Origin: Cognatilysobacter tabacisoli
GTDB taxonomy: Bacteria; Pseudomonadota; Gammaproteobacteria; Xanthomonadales; Xanthomonadaceae
DNA length: 64,000 nucleotides
Assembly: GCF_003586305.1 (NCBI RefSeq)
Contig: NZ_QXJI01000001.1
Coordinates: forward strand, 744,001-808,000
Reading direction: 5' to 3'
Each line of letters begins with the position of its first letter. Within the stretch, counting starts at the first letter, position 1. Positions 8,231-20,508 of the stretch are shown in pieces. The translations under genes and the position numbers were made by a program. Under the pieces are notes generated by a model. It saw only the letters and a list, made by a program, of their open reading frames with translations, was not told the origin of the DNA and did not search any database.

Positions 8231-10402
8231 ATGAACGCATCGGACGCGCACTTCCATCCCATGGACCACGACCCGGCCCTGCTGCTGGCCACGATGCAGC
8301 GCCAATCCGTCGAGCCGTTGGTCGCCGCCCTCGACCGCGTGCTGCAGCGCGCCGACGATTTCCTGTTCGACCGCAGCGCCAGCAGCAGCGACGGCATCGA
8401 GCTGACGTCGCTGCGCGACCTGCGGCGCGCCCGCGCCGGCATCGCGCGCGATTTCGAGGCCGGGGTGTTGGCCGCCTACCGGCGCCTGTCGCTGTCGGGC
8501 GAGGCCGCCGGTGGCGCGCGCGTGGAGCTGTCGCTGGTCGACGAGGAAGCCCTCGAGCAGCAGCTGGCCGACGAGCAGATGGTCGACCGCCTCGGCCGCG
8601 CCCATGCGCCCGCCCTCGATTCGCTGCAGCACCGGCTGGGCGCGCTGCTCGGGCGCGCCGCGGTGCCGCCGCGGGACAACCCGGTCGGGCCCCTGGCGCT
8701 GGCCAGCGCCCTGCGCGATGCGCTGCGCCCGGCGGCGCTGTCGACGTCGGTGCACATCGTCCTGTTCAAATTCCTCGAGCGCGAGCTCGCCGTCGCGCTG
8801 CACCCGCTGTACCAGCGCTTGAACGAACTGCTGGCGGAGGCCGGCGTGCTGCCGGCGTTCACGTCGACCCAGCAGGGCGAGGCACCGCCGTTCGTCGAGG
8901 CCGTGCCGACGACGGGCGTCGCGCCGGCGGGGTGGGACCAGGTGCCCGACGCCCCGCGCGAGCAGGCCCTGTTCGCCAGCCTGCTCGGCATGCTGCAGGA
9001 CTGGCGTCGCGGCAGCGGCGCGGCCGGCGGGCGCGGCGCTGGCCACGGCACCGGCCAGAGCCTGCAGGCCAGCGAGGTGCTGACGGTGCTGACGCGGATG
9101 CAGGGCGCGCCGCCGGCCTCGCTCGACCATGTGCTGGAGGAAGGACGCAGTTCCCTCGCCGAGCAGCTGCGCCGCGAGGTGCTGCTGGCCGCCCGCCGCT
9201 TCGGCGTCGGCGGCGAGCAGGTGCACCTGTCGGCCGGCGACGAGGACGCGGTCGACCTGGTCGGCATGCTGTTCGACGTGCTGCTCGACGAGCGCGATTT
9301 CGAACCCCAGGTCCGCCGAAAGATCGGCCGGCTGCTGGTGCCGTACGTCAAGGTGGCGGTCAAGGACCGCCGGCTGTTCCTGTCGAAGGTCCATCCGGCG
9401 CGCAAGCTCCTGAACGTCGTGGCCGAGGCCTGCGAGGGCAACCACGGCGAGGCGCCGCAGGAGCGCGAGCTGCTCGAGCGCGTCGACGGCACGATCGAGC
9501 GCCTGGTCGCCGAGTACAACGAGGACGTGGCGATCTTCGAGACCCTCGAGCAGGACCTGCGCGCGTTCATGGCCCAGCACCGCAAGCGCGTGGAGCTGAG
9601 CGAACGCCGGGCGGCCGATGCGCAGCGCGGACGCGAACGCCTCGACCAGGCACGCACCGAGGCCGGCGCGGACCTGGCACGGCGCCGCGGCGACCGCGAA
9701 CTGCCGCAGGCGATCGACGACTTCCTGTCGTCGTATGCCCACCACCACCTGACACAGGTGATCCTGCGCGACACCCGCGATTCGGTCCGCTACGGCGAGG
9801 CGCTGCACGCGGTCATGGGCCTGCTGTCCGCGTTCGACCATGCCGACCTCGGCGAGGCGCCGGACCGGCTGCCGGCGCTCGATCGCGCGGCGCTGGTCGA
9901 CATCCTCGCCAGCTCCGGCTGCGTCGGCGGCAGCGCCGAGCAGGCGGTGTCGATCCTGCACGACACGCTGGTGCAGCTGGCGCTCGGCAACCGGGTCGCC
10001 GTCGACGCGGCCCGCCTGCCGGAGCAGCCGGCGGCGCCCGTGGCTGCCGCGCCGGAGCCCGAACTTCCGTTCTCGGTCGCGGCCGACTTCGACTACGACC
10101 CGGCGCTGGCCGAGCGGATCCGCACCTTGCCGATCGGCACCTGGGTGCAGCTGACGTCCGACAGCGGCCGCACCGAGCCGGCCAAGGCCTCGTGGGTCAG
10201 CCCGATCTCCGGCCGCATCCTGTTCGTCAACCGGCGCGGGATCCGCGTGCTGGTCGCGTCGGCCGAGGAGCTCGCGGCGATGTGCGCCCAGGGGCGGATG
10301 AAGCTGCGCGAAGCCGACACCGCGTTCGACGATGCGATGCACCAGATGCTCGGCCGCCTGAAGGCGGCGGCGCCGGCCCAGGCGATCGCGACCGTCGACT
10401 GA
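8231..10402 (+). CDS. DUF1631 domain-containing protein
   Basis: A large protein of 723 residues from the ATG at 8231. It fits the DUF1631 family found in gammaproteobacteria, whose function is unknown. No signal peptide is visible, so it is probably cytoplasmic. The middle (about 350-560) contains long charged helical stretches, including a Glu/Arg-rich segment consistent with coiled coil. The C-terminal ~80 residues (LPIGTWVQLTSDSGRTEPAK, then KASWVSPISGRILFVNRRG) form a small beta-rich module reminiscent of PilZ-like folds, typical of the end of DUF1631 proteins. The start is uncertain: no Shine-Dalgarno sequence is seen, and the ATG at 8261 is possible. It sits between dnaJ and dapB as a single gene. 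Confidence 0.75.
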   Translation: MNASDAHFHPMDHDPALLLATMQRQSVEPLVAALDRVLQRADDFLFDRSASSSDGIELTSLRDLRRARAGIARDFEAGVLAAYRRLSLSGEAAGGARVELSLVDEEALEQQLADEQMVDRLGRAHAPALDSLQHRLGALLGRAAVPPRDNPVGPLALASALRDALRPAALSTSVHIVLFKFLERELAVALHPLYQRLNELLAEAGVLPAFTSTQQGEAPPFVEAVPTTGVAPAGWDQVPDAPREQALFASLLGMLQDWRRGSGAAGGRGAGHGTGQSLQASEVLTVLTRMQGAPPASLDHVLEEGRSSLAEQLRREVLLAARRFGVGGEQVHLSAGDEDAVDLVGMLFDVLLDERDFEPQVRRKIGRLLVPYVKVAVKDRRLFLSKVHPARKLLNVVAEACEGNHGEAPQERELLERVDGTIERLVAEYNEDVAIFETLEQDLRAFMAQHRKRVELSERRAADAQRGRERLDQARTEAGADLARRRGDRELPQAIDDFLSSYAHHHLTQVILRDTRDSVRYGEALHAVMGLLSAFDHADLGEAPDRLPALDRAALVDILASSGCVGGSAEQAVSILHDTLVQLALGNRVAVDAARLPEQPAAPVAAAPEPELPFSVAADFDYDPALAERIRTLPIGTWVQLTSDSGRTEPAKASWVSPISGRILFVNRRGIRVLVASAEELAAMCAQGRMKLREADTAFDDAMHQMLGRLKAAAPAQAIATVD

Positions 10403-10425
10403 CCTGCGTCGCGGCGTCACGGCGC

Positions 10426-10454
10426 TTGTCGCCCTGCAGCGCGGTCGCTAGCCT
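10426..10454 (+). promoter_or_regulatory. Putative dapB promoter (TTGTCG-N17-TAGCCT)
   Basis: TTGTCG (10426-10431), a 17-bp spacer and TAGCCT (10449-10454) lie so close to the dapB ATG (10461, 6 bp after the -10 hexamer) that transcription would start at or next to the start codon, giving a leaderless message. There is no Shine-Dalgarno sequence in the remaining gap. Confidence 0.5.
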
Positions 10455-10460
10455 GCCGCG

Positions 10461-11183
10461 ATGACCCAGGCATCGAACGTTCCCCGCGTCGTGATTCACG
10501 GCGCCCGCGGCCGCATGGGCCAGGCGCTGCTGCTCCTGGCGCCCGAGCGCAGCGACCTGCAGCTGGTGGCGGCGGTGTCGCGCAGCTCGCCCGCGCAGCG
10601 CGTCGTCGACGGGGTGCCGCACTTCGCCAGCAGTGAGCTCGACGGGCTGCCGGCGTTCGACGTCGCGATCGACTTCAGCCTGCCCGACGGCTTCAACGCG
10701 ATCCTGGCGCTGTGCCAGTCGCGCGGCGCGGCGCTGGTGTCCGGCACGACCGGGCTCGATCCGGCGCAGCGCGACGCGATGGCCGCCGCGGCCGGCCGCA
10801 TCCCGCTGCTGTGGGCATCGAATTTCAGCCTAGGCGTGGCCGTGCTCAGCGAGCTGGTCGAGCGCGCGGCCGCCGCGCTGCCGGGCTGGGACTGCGACAT
10901 CGTCGAGTCGCACCACGTGCACAAGCAGGATGCGCCGTCGGGCACGGCCCTGACGCTCGGCGCGTGCGCGGAGCAGGGCGGGGCGAACCCGCGCTACGCC
11001 TCGCTGCGCGCCGGCGACATCGTCGGCGAGCACCTGGTCCAGTTCACGTCGCTCGGCGAACGCATCGAACTGACGCACCGGGCGACCAACCGCGACATTT
11101 TCGCGCGCGGTGCGCTGCACGCCGCCGTGCGGCTGGTCGGCCGTCCGCCTGGCCAGTACCGGGTGCGCGACCTGCTCACCTGA
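10461..11183 (+). CDS. dapB: 4-hydroxy-tetrahydrodipicolinate reductase
   Basis: DapB carries out the NAD(P)H-dependent reduction in lysine and diaminopimelate synthesis. The 240-residue protein has the nucleotide-binding start VVIHGARGRMGQALL (about 9-24), the SGTTGLD segment, and the catalytic signature ESHHVHKQDAPSGTA with the His-His and Lys expected of the family. It is slightly shorter than the ~270-residue E. coli enzyme, mainly in the loop after VSR. It precedes carAB, as in xanthomonads. Confidence 0.95.
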   Translation: MTQASNVPRVVIHGARGRMGQALLLLAPERSDLQLVAAVSRSSPAQRVVDGVPHFASSELDGLPAFDVAIDFSLPDGFNAILALCQSRGAALVSGTTGLDPAQRDAMAAAAGRIPLLWASNFSLGVAVLSELVERAAAALPGWDCDIVESHHVHKQDAPSGTALTLGACAEQGGANPRYASLRAGDIVGEHLVQFTSLGERIELTHRATNRDIFARGALHAAVRLVGRPPGQYRVRDLLT

Positions 11184-11314
11184 ACGCGCCGCGTGGCGCT
11201 ACCCGCCATGCTGCAACCGTATTCAACGCGCCGGCGCGGCGAATCGGCGCGATTTCCCCAGTCGAAGCCGGCCGCGAGGTGAACGCGCGGCTGGCGCTGG
11301 GCGCGCCCGGTCGC

Positions 11315-11320
11315 TAGAAT
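11315..11320 (+). promoter_or_regulatory. Putative -10 element upstream of carA
   Basis: GCTAGAAT contains a good -10 hexamer (TAGAAT) 128 bp before the carA start; the -35 region is weak. The same GCTAGAAT core precedes prfB. The long leader it implies could hold regulation, but I see no leader hairpin. Confidence 0.4.
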
Positions 11321-11448
11321 TCCCGCTCGCCTGAACCCCATCCGCTGGACCGGTCCCGCACCGCGTCCGCGCTTTGCTGCAGCCCGGTTTTTCGATGGCG
11401 CTGCGCTTCGGACGGGGTCAGCACCCCCCGGCAGCCAAGGCGAACCCC

Positions 11449-12600
11449 GTGACCCAAACCGCAATCCTCGCGCTCGAAGACGGCACCGTTTTCGAGGGCG
11501 TATCCGTCGGCGCGCCCGGCCTCTCGGTCGGTGAGGTGGTGTTCAACACCGCGATCACCGGCTACCAGGAAGTCCTGACCGACCCGTCGTACGCCCGCCA
11601 GCTGGTCACGTTGACGTACCCGCACGTCGGCAACACCGGCGTCACCGGCGACGACGACGAGGCCCGCCAGCTGTTCGCGGCCGGCCTGATCGTCCGCGAC
11701 GTGCCGCGCCGCCACAGCAACTGGCGCGCGCAGGAATCGCTGCCGGCGTGGCTGCAGCGCCGCGGCGTCATCGCGATCGCCGGCATCGACACCCGCAAGC
11801 TGACGCGCCTGCTGCGCGACCGTGGCGCGCAGAACGGCGCGCTGATGGCCGGCGAGATCGAGGTCGACCGCGCACTCGAGGCCGCGCGCAAGTTCCCGGG
11901 CCTCAAGGGCATGGACCTCGCGAAGGAGGTCTGCACGCGCGAACGCTACGAGTGGACCGAGGGCCAGCTCGACCTCGACCGCAGCGCGTTCGCCAGCGCG
12001 CCGCCGCACGCGTCGGGCCGGCATTTCCACGTGGTCGCCTACGACTTCGGCGTCAAGCTCAACATCCTGCGCATGATCGCCGAGCGCGGCTGCCGGGTGA
12101 CCGTGGTGCCGGCGCAGACTCCGGCTGCCGAAGTCCTGGCGATGCAGCCCGACGGTGTGTTCCTGTCCAACGGCCCGGGCGACCCCGCGCCGTGCGACTA
12201 CGCGATCGCCGCGATCCGCGAGTTCGTCGCCGCGAAGGTGCCGACGTTCGGCATCTGCCTCGGCCACCAGCTCCTCGGCCTCGCGGCCGGCGCGCAGACG
12301 CTGAAGATGAAGTTCGGCCACCACGGCGCCAACCACCCCGTGCAGGACCTGGAGACCGGCCGGGTGATGATCACCTCGCAGAACCACGGCTTCGCTGTCG
12401 ACGAGGCCACGCTGCCGGCCAATGTGCGCGTGACGCACCGCTCGCTGTTCGACGGCTCCAACCAGGGCATCGAGCTGGCCGACGCGCCGGCCTTCAGCTT
12501 CCAGGGCCACCCCGAAGCCAGTCCCGGCCCGCACGACGTTTCACCGCTGTTCGATCGTTTCGTTGCGCTGATGGAGCGCGCTTCCATGGAGAGCCGCTGA
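11449..12600 (+). CDS. carA: Carbamoyl-phosphate synthase small (glutaminase) subunit
   Basis: CarA hydrolyses glutamine and passes ammonia to CarB for arginine and pyrimidine synthesis. The N-terminal CPSase_S domain begins [12 protein letters not shown], and the class I glutamine amidotransferase domain contains [12 protein letters not shown] with the nucleophile Cys at about 270 and the C-terminal [11 protein letters not shown] with the catalytic His and Glu. I chose the GTG at 11449 (383 residues) because homology begins at [10 protein letters not shown]; the ATG at 11374 would add 25 atypical residues. Only one base separates its stop from the carB ATG, so the two are translationally coupled. 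Confidence 0.96.
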   Translation: MTQTAILALEDGTVFEGVSVGAPGLSVGEVVFNTAITGYQEVLTDPSYARQLVTLTYPHVGNTGVTGDDDEARQLFAAGLIVRDVPRRHSNWRAQESLPAWLQRRGVIAIAGIDTRKLTRLLRDRGAQNGALMAGEIEVDRALEAARKFPGLKGMDLAKEVCTRERYEWTEGQLDLDRSAFASAPPHASGRHFHVVAYDFGVKLNILRMIAERGCRVTVVPAQTPAAEVLAMQPDGVFLSNGPGDPAPCDYAIAAIREFVAAKVPTFGICLGHQLLGLAAGAQTLKMKFGHHGANHPVQDLETGRVMITSQNHGFAVDEATLPANVRVTHRSLFDGSNQGIELADAPAFSFQGHPEASPGPHDVSPLFDRFVALMERASMESR

Positions 12601-12601
12601 C

Positions 12602-15853
<3,252 letters not shown>

Positions 15854-15989
15854 CGATCAACGAACGGGGCGGGATCCGGTGCATGCCGGATCTCGCGCGA
15901 CCGTCATCGCATGACGCGTGGGCCCCTCCGGGGCACAATCGCGTCCAGACCAGTCAGTACCGGCGTCGAGCCGGAGCAAGGAATCCGCA

Positions 15990-16466
15990 ATGCGAGCACC
16001 CATCACCTCGAAAGGCGCGCAGCGCCTGCGCGCCGAGCTCGAGGAGCTCAAGTCGGTCAAGCGGCCGGCCGTGATCCACGCGATCGCCGAGGCGCGCGCG
16101 CACGGCGACCTCAAGGAGAACGCCGAGTACCACGCCGCACGCGAGCAGCAGGGCTTCATCGAGGGGCGCATCAAGCAGCTCGAGGGCGAGCTGTCGCACG
16201 CGCAGGTCATCGACGTGTCGTCGCTCAATGCCGGCTCGCGCGTGGTGTTCGGCGCGACGGTGCAGCTGGCCGACGTCGAAACCGACGAAGAGAAGACCTA
16301 CCAGATCGTTGGCGACTTGGAGGCCGACATCAAGCAGGGACTGATCGCGATCTCGTCGCCGGTGGCGCGCGCGCTGATCGGCAAGCACGAGGGCGACAGC
16401 GTGACCATCGAGGCCCCGGGCGGCACCCGCGAGTACGAGATCATCGGCGTCCGCTACGAGGGCTGA
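15990..16466 (+). CDS. greA: Transcription elongation factor GreA
   Basis: GreA rescues backtracked RNA polymerase by stimulating transcript cleavage. The 158-residue product is the canonical length. It has the N-terminal coiled coil with the acidic tip (the segment around [20 protein letters not shown]) and the C-terminal FKBP-like domain ending [10 protein letters not shown]. The ATG at 15990 was chosen from homology and the AAGGA upstream. A CACAAT -10-like hexamer lies about 40 bp upstream. It is 3 bp from rpfE, suggesting co-transcription of greA-rpfE-recJ. Confidence 0.96.
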   Translation: MRAPITSKGAQRLRAELEELKSVKRPAVIHAIAEARAHGDLKENAEYHAAREQQGFIEGRIKQLEGELSHAQVIDVSSLNAGSRVVFGATVQLADVETDEEKTYQIVGDLEADIKQGLIAISSPVARALIGKHEGDSVTIEAPGGTREYEIIGVRYEG

Positions 16467-16469
16467 CCG

Positions 16470-17417
16470 ATGGCGACCGCCACGCTGCTGCTCCCGCACC
16501 GCGACGCGTTCGACGGGCAGGGGCTGTCGCAGCCGCTGGCGCAGGCGCTCGGCCGCGCCGACCGCACCATCGCCGACGGCGACCAGCGCACGCGCATCCT
16601 CGACGTGCTGCCGCGCGGCTGGCCGGCTGCCGCGGCCACGCGCCAGCGTGACGTCGGCGATGCCGCGCACGGCGCGTGGCTGCGCGCCGATCCGGCGCAC
16701 GTGCGCGCCGACATCAACGGGGCGCGACTGCTCGGCTACGGCGCGGCGCTGTCGCTGACGCCGGAGGACAGCGCAGCGTTCCTGCCGGCGCTGCGACCGC
16801 TGTTCGGCGACGCCGGCTTCCAGCTCGACGCGCCGACGCCCACGCGCTGGTACCTGCGCCTGGCGCACGGGGCGCGGCTGCCGGCGTTCACGGCGCCGGA
16901 GGACGCGCTCGGCGCGGACGTGTTCGACCACCTGCCGGGGAGTGCCGACAGCAGCCCCGAGGCGCGTCGATGGCGGGCGCTGGCCAGCGAAGCGCAGGTC
17001 GTGCTGCACAACCACCCGCGCAACGCCGAGCGTGCCCAGGCCGGCCTGCCGGCGATCAACTCGCTGTGGTTCTGGGGCGCCAGCCAACTGCCGGACCACG
17101 TGCGCAGCGCGTTCTCGCAGGTCGTCACGCGCGACGACGCGCTCGACGCGATCGCCGCGCTCGCCGGCGTGACCGCATCCGCACCGGGCGACGGCTGGGC
17201 GCCGGTGGAAGCCGACACCGCGATCGACCTGCGCGACGCGCGCCAGTGGCGGAACGTCGAGGCGCCCTGGATTACGCCCGCGCTCGCCGACCTGCGCAGC
17301 GGCCGGCTGGAGGCGCTGATCCTCGACTTCGCCGACGGGGTGCGGTTCACGCTGGCGCACCGGCAGCGCTGGCGCTTCTGGCGGCGTCCGCTGCGCGCGC
17401 TGGCGCCGGCGCCATGA
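16470..17417 (+). CDS. rpfE: RpfE-like protein of the rpf locus
   Basis: A 315-residue soluble protein of unknown biochemical role. I call it RpfE because it lies exactly where xanthomonad rpfE lies, between greA and recJ, and because of its conserved-looking motifs: a WYLRL segment, the VFDHLPGSADS stretch, and HNHPRNAERAQAGLPAINSLWFWGASQLP (quoted in part), which resembles the sequences sometimes annotated as phosphoglycerate-mutase-like or regulatory protein in Xanthomonas. No mutase RHG motif is visible, so that annotation should not be trusted. There is no signal peptide or membrane segment. Its stop overlaps the recJ start (ATGA). Confidence 0.7.
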   Translation: MATATLLLPHRDAFDGQGLSQPLAQALGRADRTIADGDQRTRILDVLPRGWPAAAATRQRDVGDAAHGAWLRADPAHVRADINGARLLGYGAALSLTPEDSAAFLPALRPLFGDAGFQLDAPTPTRWYLRLAHGARLPAFTAPEDALGADVFDHLPGSADSSPEARRWRALASEAQVVLHNHPRNAERAQAGLPAINSLWFWGASQLPDHVRSAFSQVVTRDDALDAIAALAGVTASAPGDGWAPVEADTAIDLRDARQWRNVEAPWITPALADLRSGRLEALILDFADGVRFTLAHRQRWRFWRRPLRALAPAP

Positions 17418-19153
17418 CGCCCGACGGGCGCGGCCCCGTGGCGTCACCGGTCCTGCGGCGGCGCCCGGTTCCCGATTCGGCGCAGTGGCCGCCAGGGCTG
17501 CCGCCGCTGCTGGCGCGGGTCTACGCCGCGCGCGGCGCGACGACGCTCGAGACGGCGCAGCCGAAACTGACCCACCTGCTGCCGCCGGACACGCTCGGCG
17601 GCCTCGACGTCGCCGTCGCGCTGCTCGCGGACGCCATCGCCGATGGCCGCCGCATCGTCGTCGTCGGCGACTTCGACTGCGACGGCGCGACCGCGTGCGC
17701 GGTGGGCGTTCGCGGCCTGCGCCTGCTCGGCGCGCGCAACGTCGCCCACGCGGTGCCGAACCGGATGGTGCACGGCTACGGCTTGTCGCCGGCGCTGGTG
17801 GAGGACCTGGCCGCCCTGCAGCCCGACCTGATCGTGACCGTCGACCACGGCATCGCCTGCCACGCCGGCATCGCCGCGGCCAAGGCGAAGGGGTGGCAGG
17901 TGCTGGTGACCGACCACCACCTGCCTGGCGAGACCCTGCCGCCGGCGGACGCGATCGTCGACCCGAACCAGCGCGGCGACGCGTTCCCGAGCAAGGCGCT
18001 GGCCGGCGTCGGCGTGATGTTCTACGTGCTGCTGGCGCTACGCCGGCACCTCCGGTCGCTCGGTCGCCTTCCGGAGCCGCAGCCGGACCTGTCGGTGCTG
18101 CTCGACCTGGTGGCCGTGGGCACCGTCGCGGACCTGGTTCCGCTCGACGCCAACAACCGTGCGCTGGTGTCGGCCGGCCTGCGCCGGCTGCGCGCCGGTC
18201 ACGGCTGCGCCGGGCTGCGCGCGCTGGTCGAGGTCGCCGGCCGCGACGCGGCGCGGCTGACCGCGTCCGACATCGGCTTTGCGATCGGGCCGCGCCTCAA
18301 CGCCGCCGGCCGGCTGGAGGACATGGCGCTGGGCATCGAGTGCCTGCTGACGGACGACCTGGCGCAGGCGCGCGAGATCGCCGCGCTGCTCAACGAGATC
18401 AACGGTGAACGCCGCGCCGTGCAGCAGCAGATGACCGACGAGGCCGAGGCGGCGCTGGCGCGGGTTGCGCTGGGCGATGCCGCGCCGCCGCTGGCCGTGT
18501 GCCTGTTCGACGCGCAGTGGCATCCGGGCGTGGTCGGTCTGGTGGCGTCGAAAATCAAGGAGCGGCTGCACCGTCCGGTGATCGCGTTCGCCCCGGCCGA
18601 GCCCGGCGCGACGACCCTGCGTGGCTCGGCGCGCTCGATTCCCGGGTTCCACATCCGCGACGCGCTGGCCGATGTCGCCGCCCGCCATCCCGACCTGATC
18701 GAGCGCTTCGGCGGGCACGCGATGGCGGCGGGCATGAGCCTGCGCCTCGACGCGCTGGACGCGTTCCGCGCGGCGTTCGAGTCGGCCGCCGCGCGGCTGC
18801 TGACGCCGGAGCTGCTGCAGGCCGACGTGCCGAGCGATGGCGCGCTGGCCCGCGACGAGTTCCATCGCGCGTCGGCGCAGGCGCTGCGCGACGGCGGGCC
18901 GTGGGGGCAGGCGTTCCCGGAACCGCAGTTCGACGGCGAGTTCGACGTGCTCGGCTGGCGGGTCGTCGGCGAGCGTCACCTGAAGCTGGAGCTCGGCCTC
19001 GACGGCCTGAGGCTCAACGCGATCGAGTTCGGCGGGTGGCGCGGGATCGCGCCGCCGGATCGGGTGCGCATCGCCTACCGGCTGGAGCCCGACGACTACC
19101 GCGGCGGCGACGCCGTCCAGCTGGTCGTGACCCACCGCGAGGCCGTGGACTGA
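17414..19153 (+). CDS. recJ: Single-stranded-DNA-specific exonuclease RecJ
   Basis: RecJ is a 5'-3' ssDNA exonuclease in repair and recombination. The 579-residue product carries the DHH-superfamily motifs: VVGDFDCDGATA (about residues 80-91), VTVDHGI, TDHHLPGE and ADLVPLD, then the DHHA1 domain with GSARSIPGFHIRDAL and RFGGHAMAAGMSL. The C-terminal OB-like domain ends near the stop. The ATG at 17414 overlaps the rpfE stop by four bases, and the longer upstream frame overlies rpfE in another frame. It converges on the acyltransferase gene with 16 bp between stops. Confidence 0.96.
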   Translation: MTPDGRGPVASPVLRRRPVPDSAQWPPGLPPLLARVYAARGATTLETAQPKLTHLLPPDTLGGLDVAVALLADAIADGRRIVVVGDFDCDGATACAVGVRGLRLLGARNVAHAVPNRMVHGYGLSPALVEDLAALQPDLIVTVDHGIACHAGIAAAKAKGWQVLVTDHHLPGETLPPADAIVDPNQRGDAFPSKALAGVGVMFYVLLALRRHLRSLGRLPEPQPDLSVLLDLVAVGTVADLVPLDANNRALVSAGLRRLRAGHGCAGLRALVEVAGRDAARLTASDIGFAIGPRLNAAGRLEDMALGIECLLTDDLAQAREIAALLNEINGERRAVQQQMTDEAEAALARVALGDAAPPLAVCLFDAQWHPGVVGLVASKIKERLHRPVIAFAPAEPGATTLRGSARSIPGFHIRDALADVAARHPDLIERFGGHAMAAGMSLRLDALDAFRAAFESAAARLLTPELLQADVPSDGALARDEFHRASAQALRDGGPWGQAFPEPQFDGEFDVLGWRVVGERHLKLELGLDGLRLNAIEFGGWRGIAPPDRVRIAYRLEPDDYRGGDAVQLVVTHREAVD

Positions 19154-19169
19154 CCGCGGCCGGCACGCG

Positions 19170-20354
19170 CTACGGCGCGGGCTCGGTCTGCAGTCGGGCC
19201 GATGGCGCCGCAGCGGCGCGCTTGAGTCCGAACAGCGGCCGCAGCCAGCCGACGCGCCGGATGACCTCGTAGGCGCCGAAGCACGCCGCGAATGTGAGCG
19301 CCACCAGCAGCAGTCCCTCCAGCAGCGGCGGCATCGCCAGCGGCCGCAGCCGGTAGGCGGCCACGACGATCACCGTCTGGTGGAGGATGTAGACCGGGAA
19401 CACCGCCGGCACGAGGTAGCGCAGCGTCCCGCTGTTGGCGTTGCGGAAGCGGTACGCGAAGCCGCAGACCGCCGCGATCGCGCTCCACTGGTTGACCGCC
19501 CAGACCGCGCGTTGCACCCCGCGCAGCAGGTGCGGGACGTTGTCGCCGTAGCCGGACCCGTAGAAGTACCAGGCCAGGAACGCGTAGCTTGCGCCCGCGA
19601 GCCCCAGCGACAGCCAGCGCAGGCGCTGCAGCCGCTGCCAGAAGCCGTCGGCCCGCGCGAGCAGGAAGCCGAGCAGGAACACCGGCAGGTACTGGGCGTG
19701 GTTGTACCAGTCGTCGACGAGGCCGTGCGTCGACTCGAAGCGGCCCACCAGCGCGATCCGCGCGATCGCCACCAGCGCGATCGGCGCCCACAGCGCCGCC
19801 GGGCCGGCGAGCCACCGGCCGACACGGGACCGCAACCCGGACACGGCGCGAGGCGCCAGCCGCGCGAGCGCCCACGCGATCACGGTGTATACCCACAGGT
19901 ACGCGACGAACCACAGGTGGTTCCAGGTCGGCACGTCCAGGCACCCGTCGTCGTCGCAGAACCCCGGGTCCGCCTGCAGGTACCGCCCCCAGAAGGCGAG
20001 GTAGCCGTCGTGGTAGCCGCCCGGGATGCGCGAGTCCATCACCTCGTAGTAGGCCTGCGGCGGCACGACCACCAGCATGCCGAACAGCAGCGGGACCAGC
20101 AGGCGCCACGAGCGCGCGCCGATGAAGCCGCGCGTGCCACGGTCTAGCAGGAACGCCGTGGCCGCGCCCGAGACCAAGAACAGCAGGGCCAGCCGCCACG
20201 GCGCGGTCAGCAGCATCAGCGGCTCCAGCGTCTCGCCCGCGGCCGGGCTTTTGACGTGCCAGTCCCAGCTCACGTAGTACATGCCGACGTGGTAGAGCAC
20301 GAGCAGCCCGAAGGCGGCGACGCGGATCGCGTCGAGGTCGTGGCGGCGTTCCAT
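19170..20354 (-). CDS. Acyltransferase 3 (OpgC/glucan-biosynthesis-like) membrane protein
   Basis: A 394-residue polytopic inner-membrane protein. It opens with the acyltransferase-3 signature RHDLDAIRVAAFGLLVLYH, includes the TWNHLWFVAYLW segment and contains roughly ten hydrophobic helices. Members of this superfamily acylate or succinylate periplasmic glucans, polysaccharides or lipids; the substrate here is unknown. I chose the ATG at 20354 because the typical N-terminus starts there. It is an extra gene between recJ and rpfD and is divergent from rpfD with 154 bp between start codons. Base composition matches its neighbours. Confidence 0.85.
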   Translation of the reverse strand: MERRHDLDAIRVAAFGLLVLYHVGMYYVSWDWHVKSPAAGETLEPLMLLTAPWRLALLFLVSGAATAFLLDRGTRGFIGARSWRLLVPLLFGMLVVVPPQAYYEVMDSRIPGGYHDGYLAFWGRYLQADPGFCDDDGCLDVPTWNHLWFVAYLWVYTVIAWALARLAPRAVSGLRSRVGRWLAGPAALWAPIALVAIARIALVGRFESTHGLVDDWYNHAQYLPVFLLGFLLARADGFWQRLQRLRWLSLGLAGASYAFLAWYFYGSGYGDNVPHLLRGVQRAVWAVNQWSAIAAVCGFAYRFRNANSGTLRYLVPAVFPVYILHQTVIVVAAYRLRPLAMPPLLEGLLLVALTFAACFGAYEVIRRVGWLRPLFGLKRAAAAPSARLQTEPAP

Positions 20355-20496
20355 CGGGCACCTCGGCAGGTCGGATGCAGCCACGCTAGCGCCGTCCCAC
20401 GCGCCGTTTCGACCGTCGGGTGACGGAGCGGGGGCCGCGCAGGGACGAACCGCGGGCTGCAGGGACGAGCGGAGGCGGGGACCGCGCCCCCGTCCG

Positions 20497-20502
20497 TACA
20501 AT
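20497..20502 (+). promoter_or_regulatory. Putative rpfD -10 element (leaderless start)
   Basis: TACAAT lies 6 bp before the rpfD ATG at 20509, so transcription would start at the start codon. No -35 match and no Shine-Dalgarno sequence is visible. Confidence 0.4.
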
Positions 20503-20508
20503 CCGCCG

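Noticed and set aside
15873-15892. Hairpin GATCCGG/CCGGATC after carB as terminator.
   Set aside because: A 7-bp stem without a T-rich tail; possible but too weak to list as a feature.
16470-17417. Annotation of RpfE as a phosphoglycerate mutase.
   Set aside because: No RHG phosphohistidine motif or mutase fold signature is visible; the name would come from transferred annotation.
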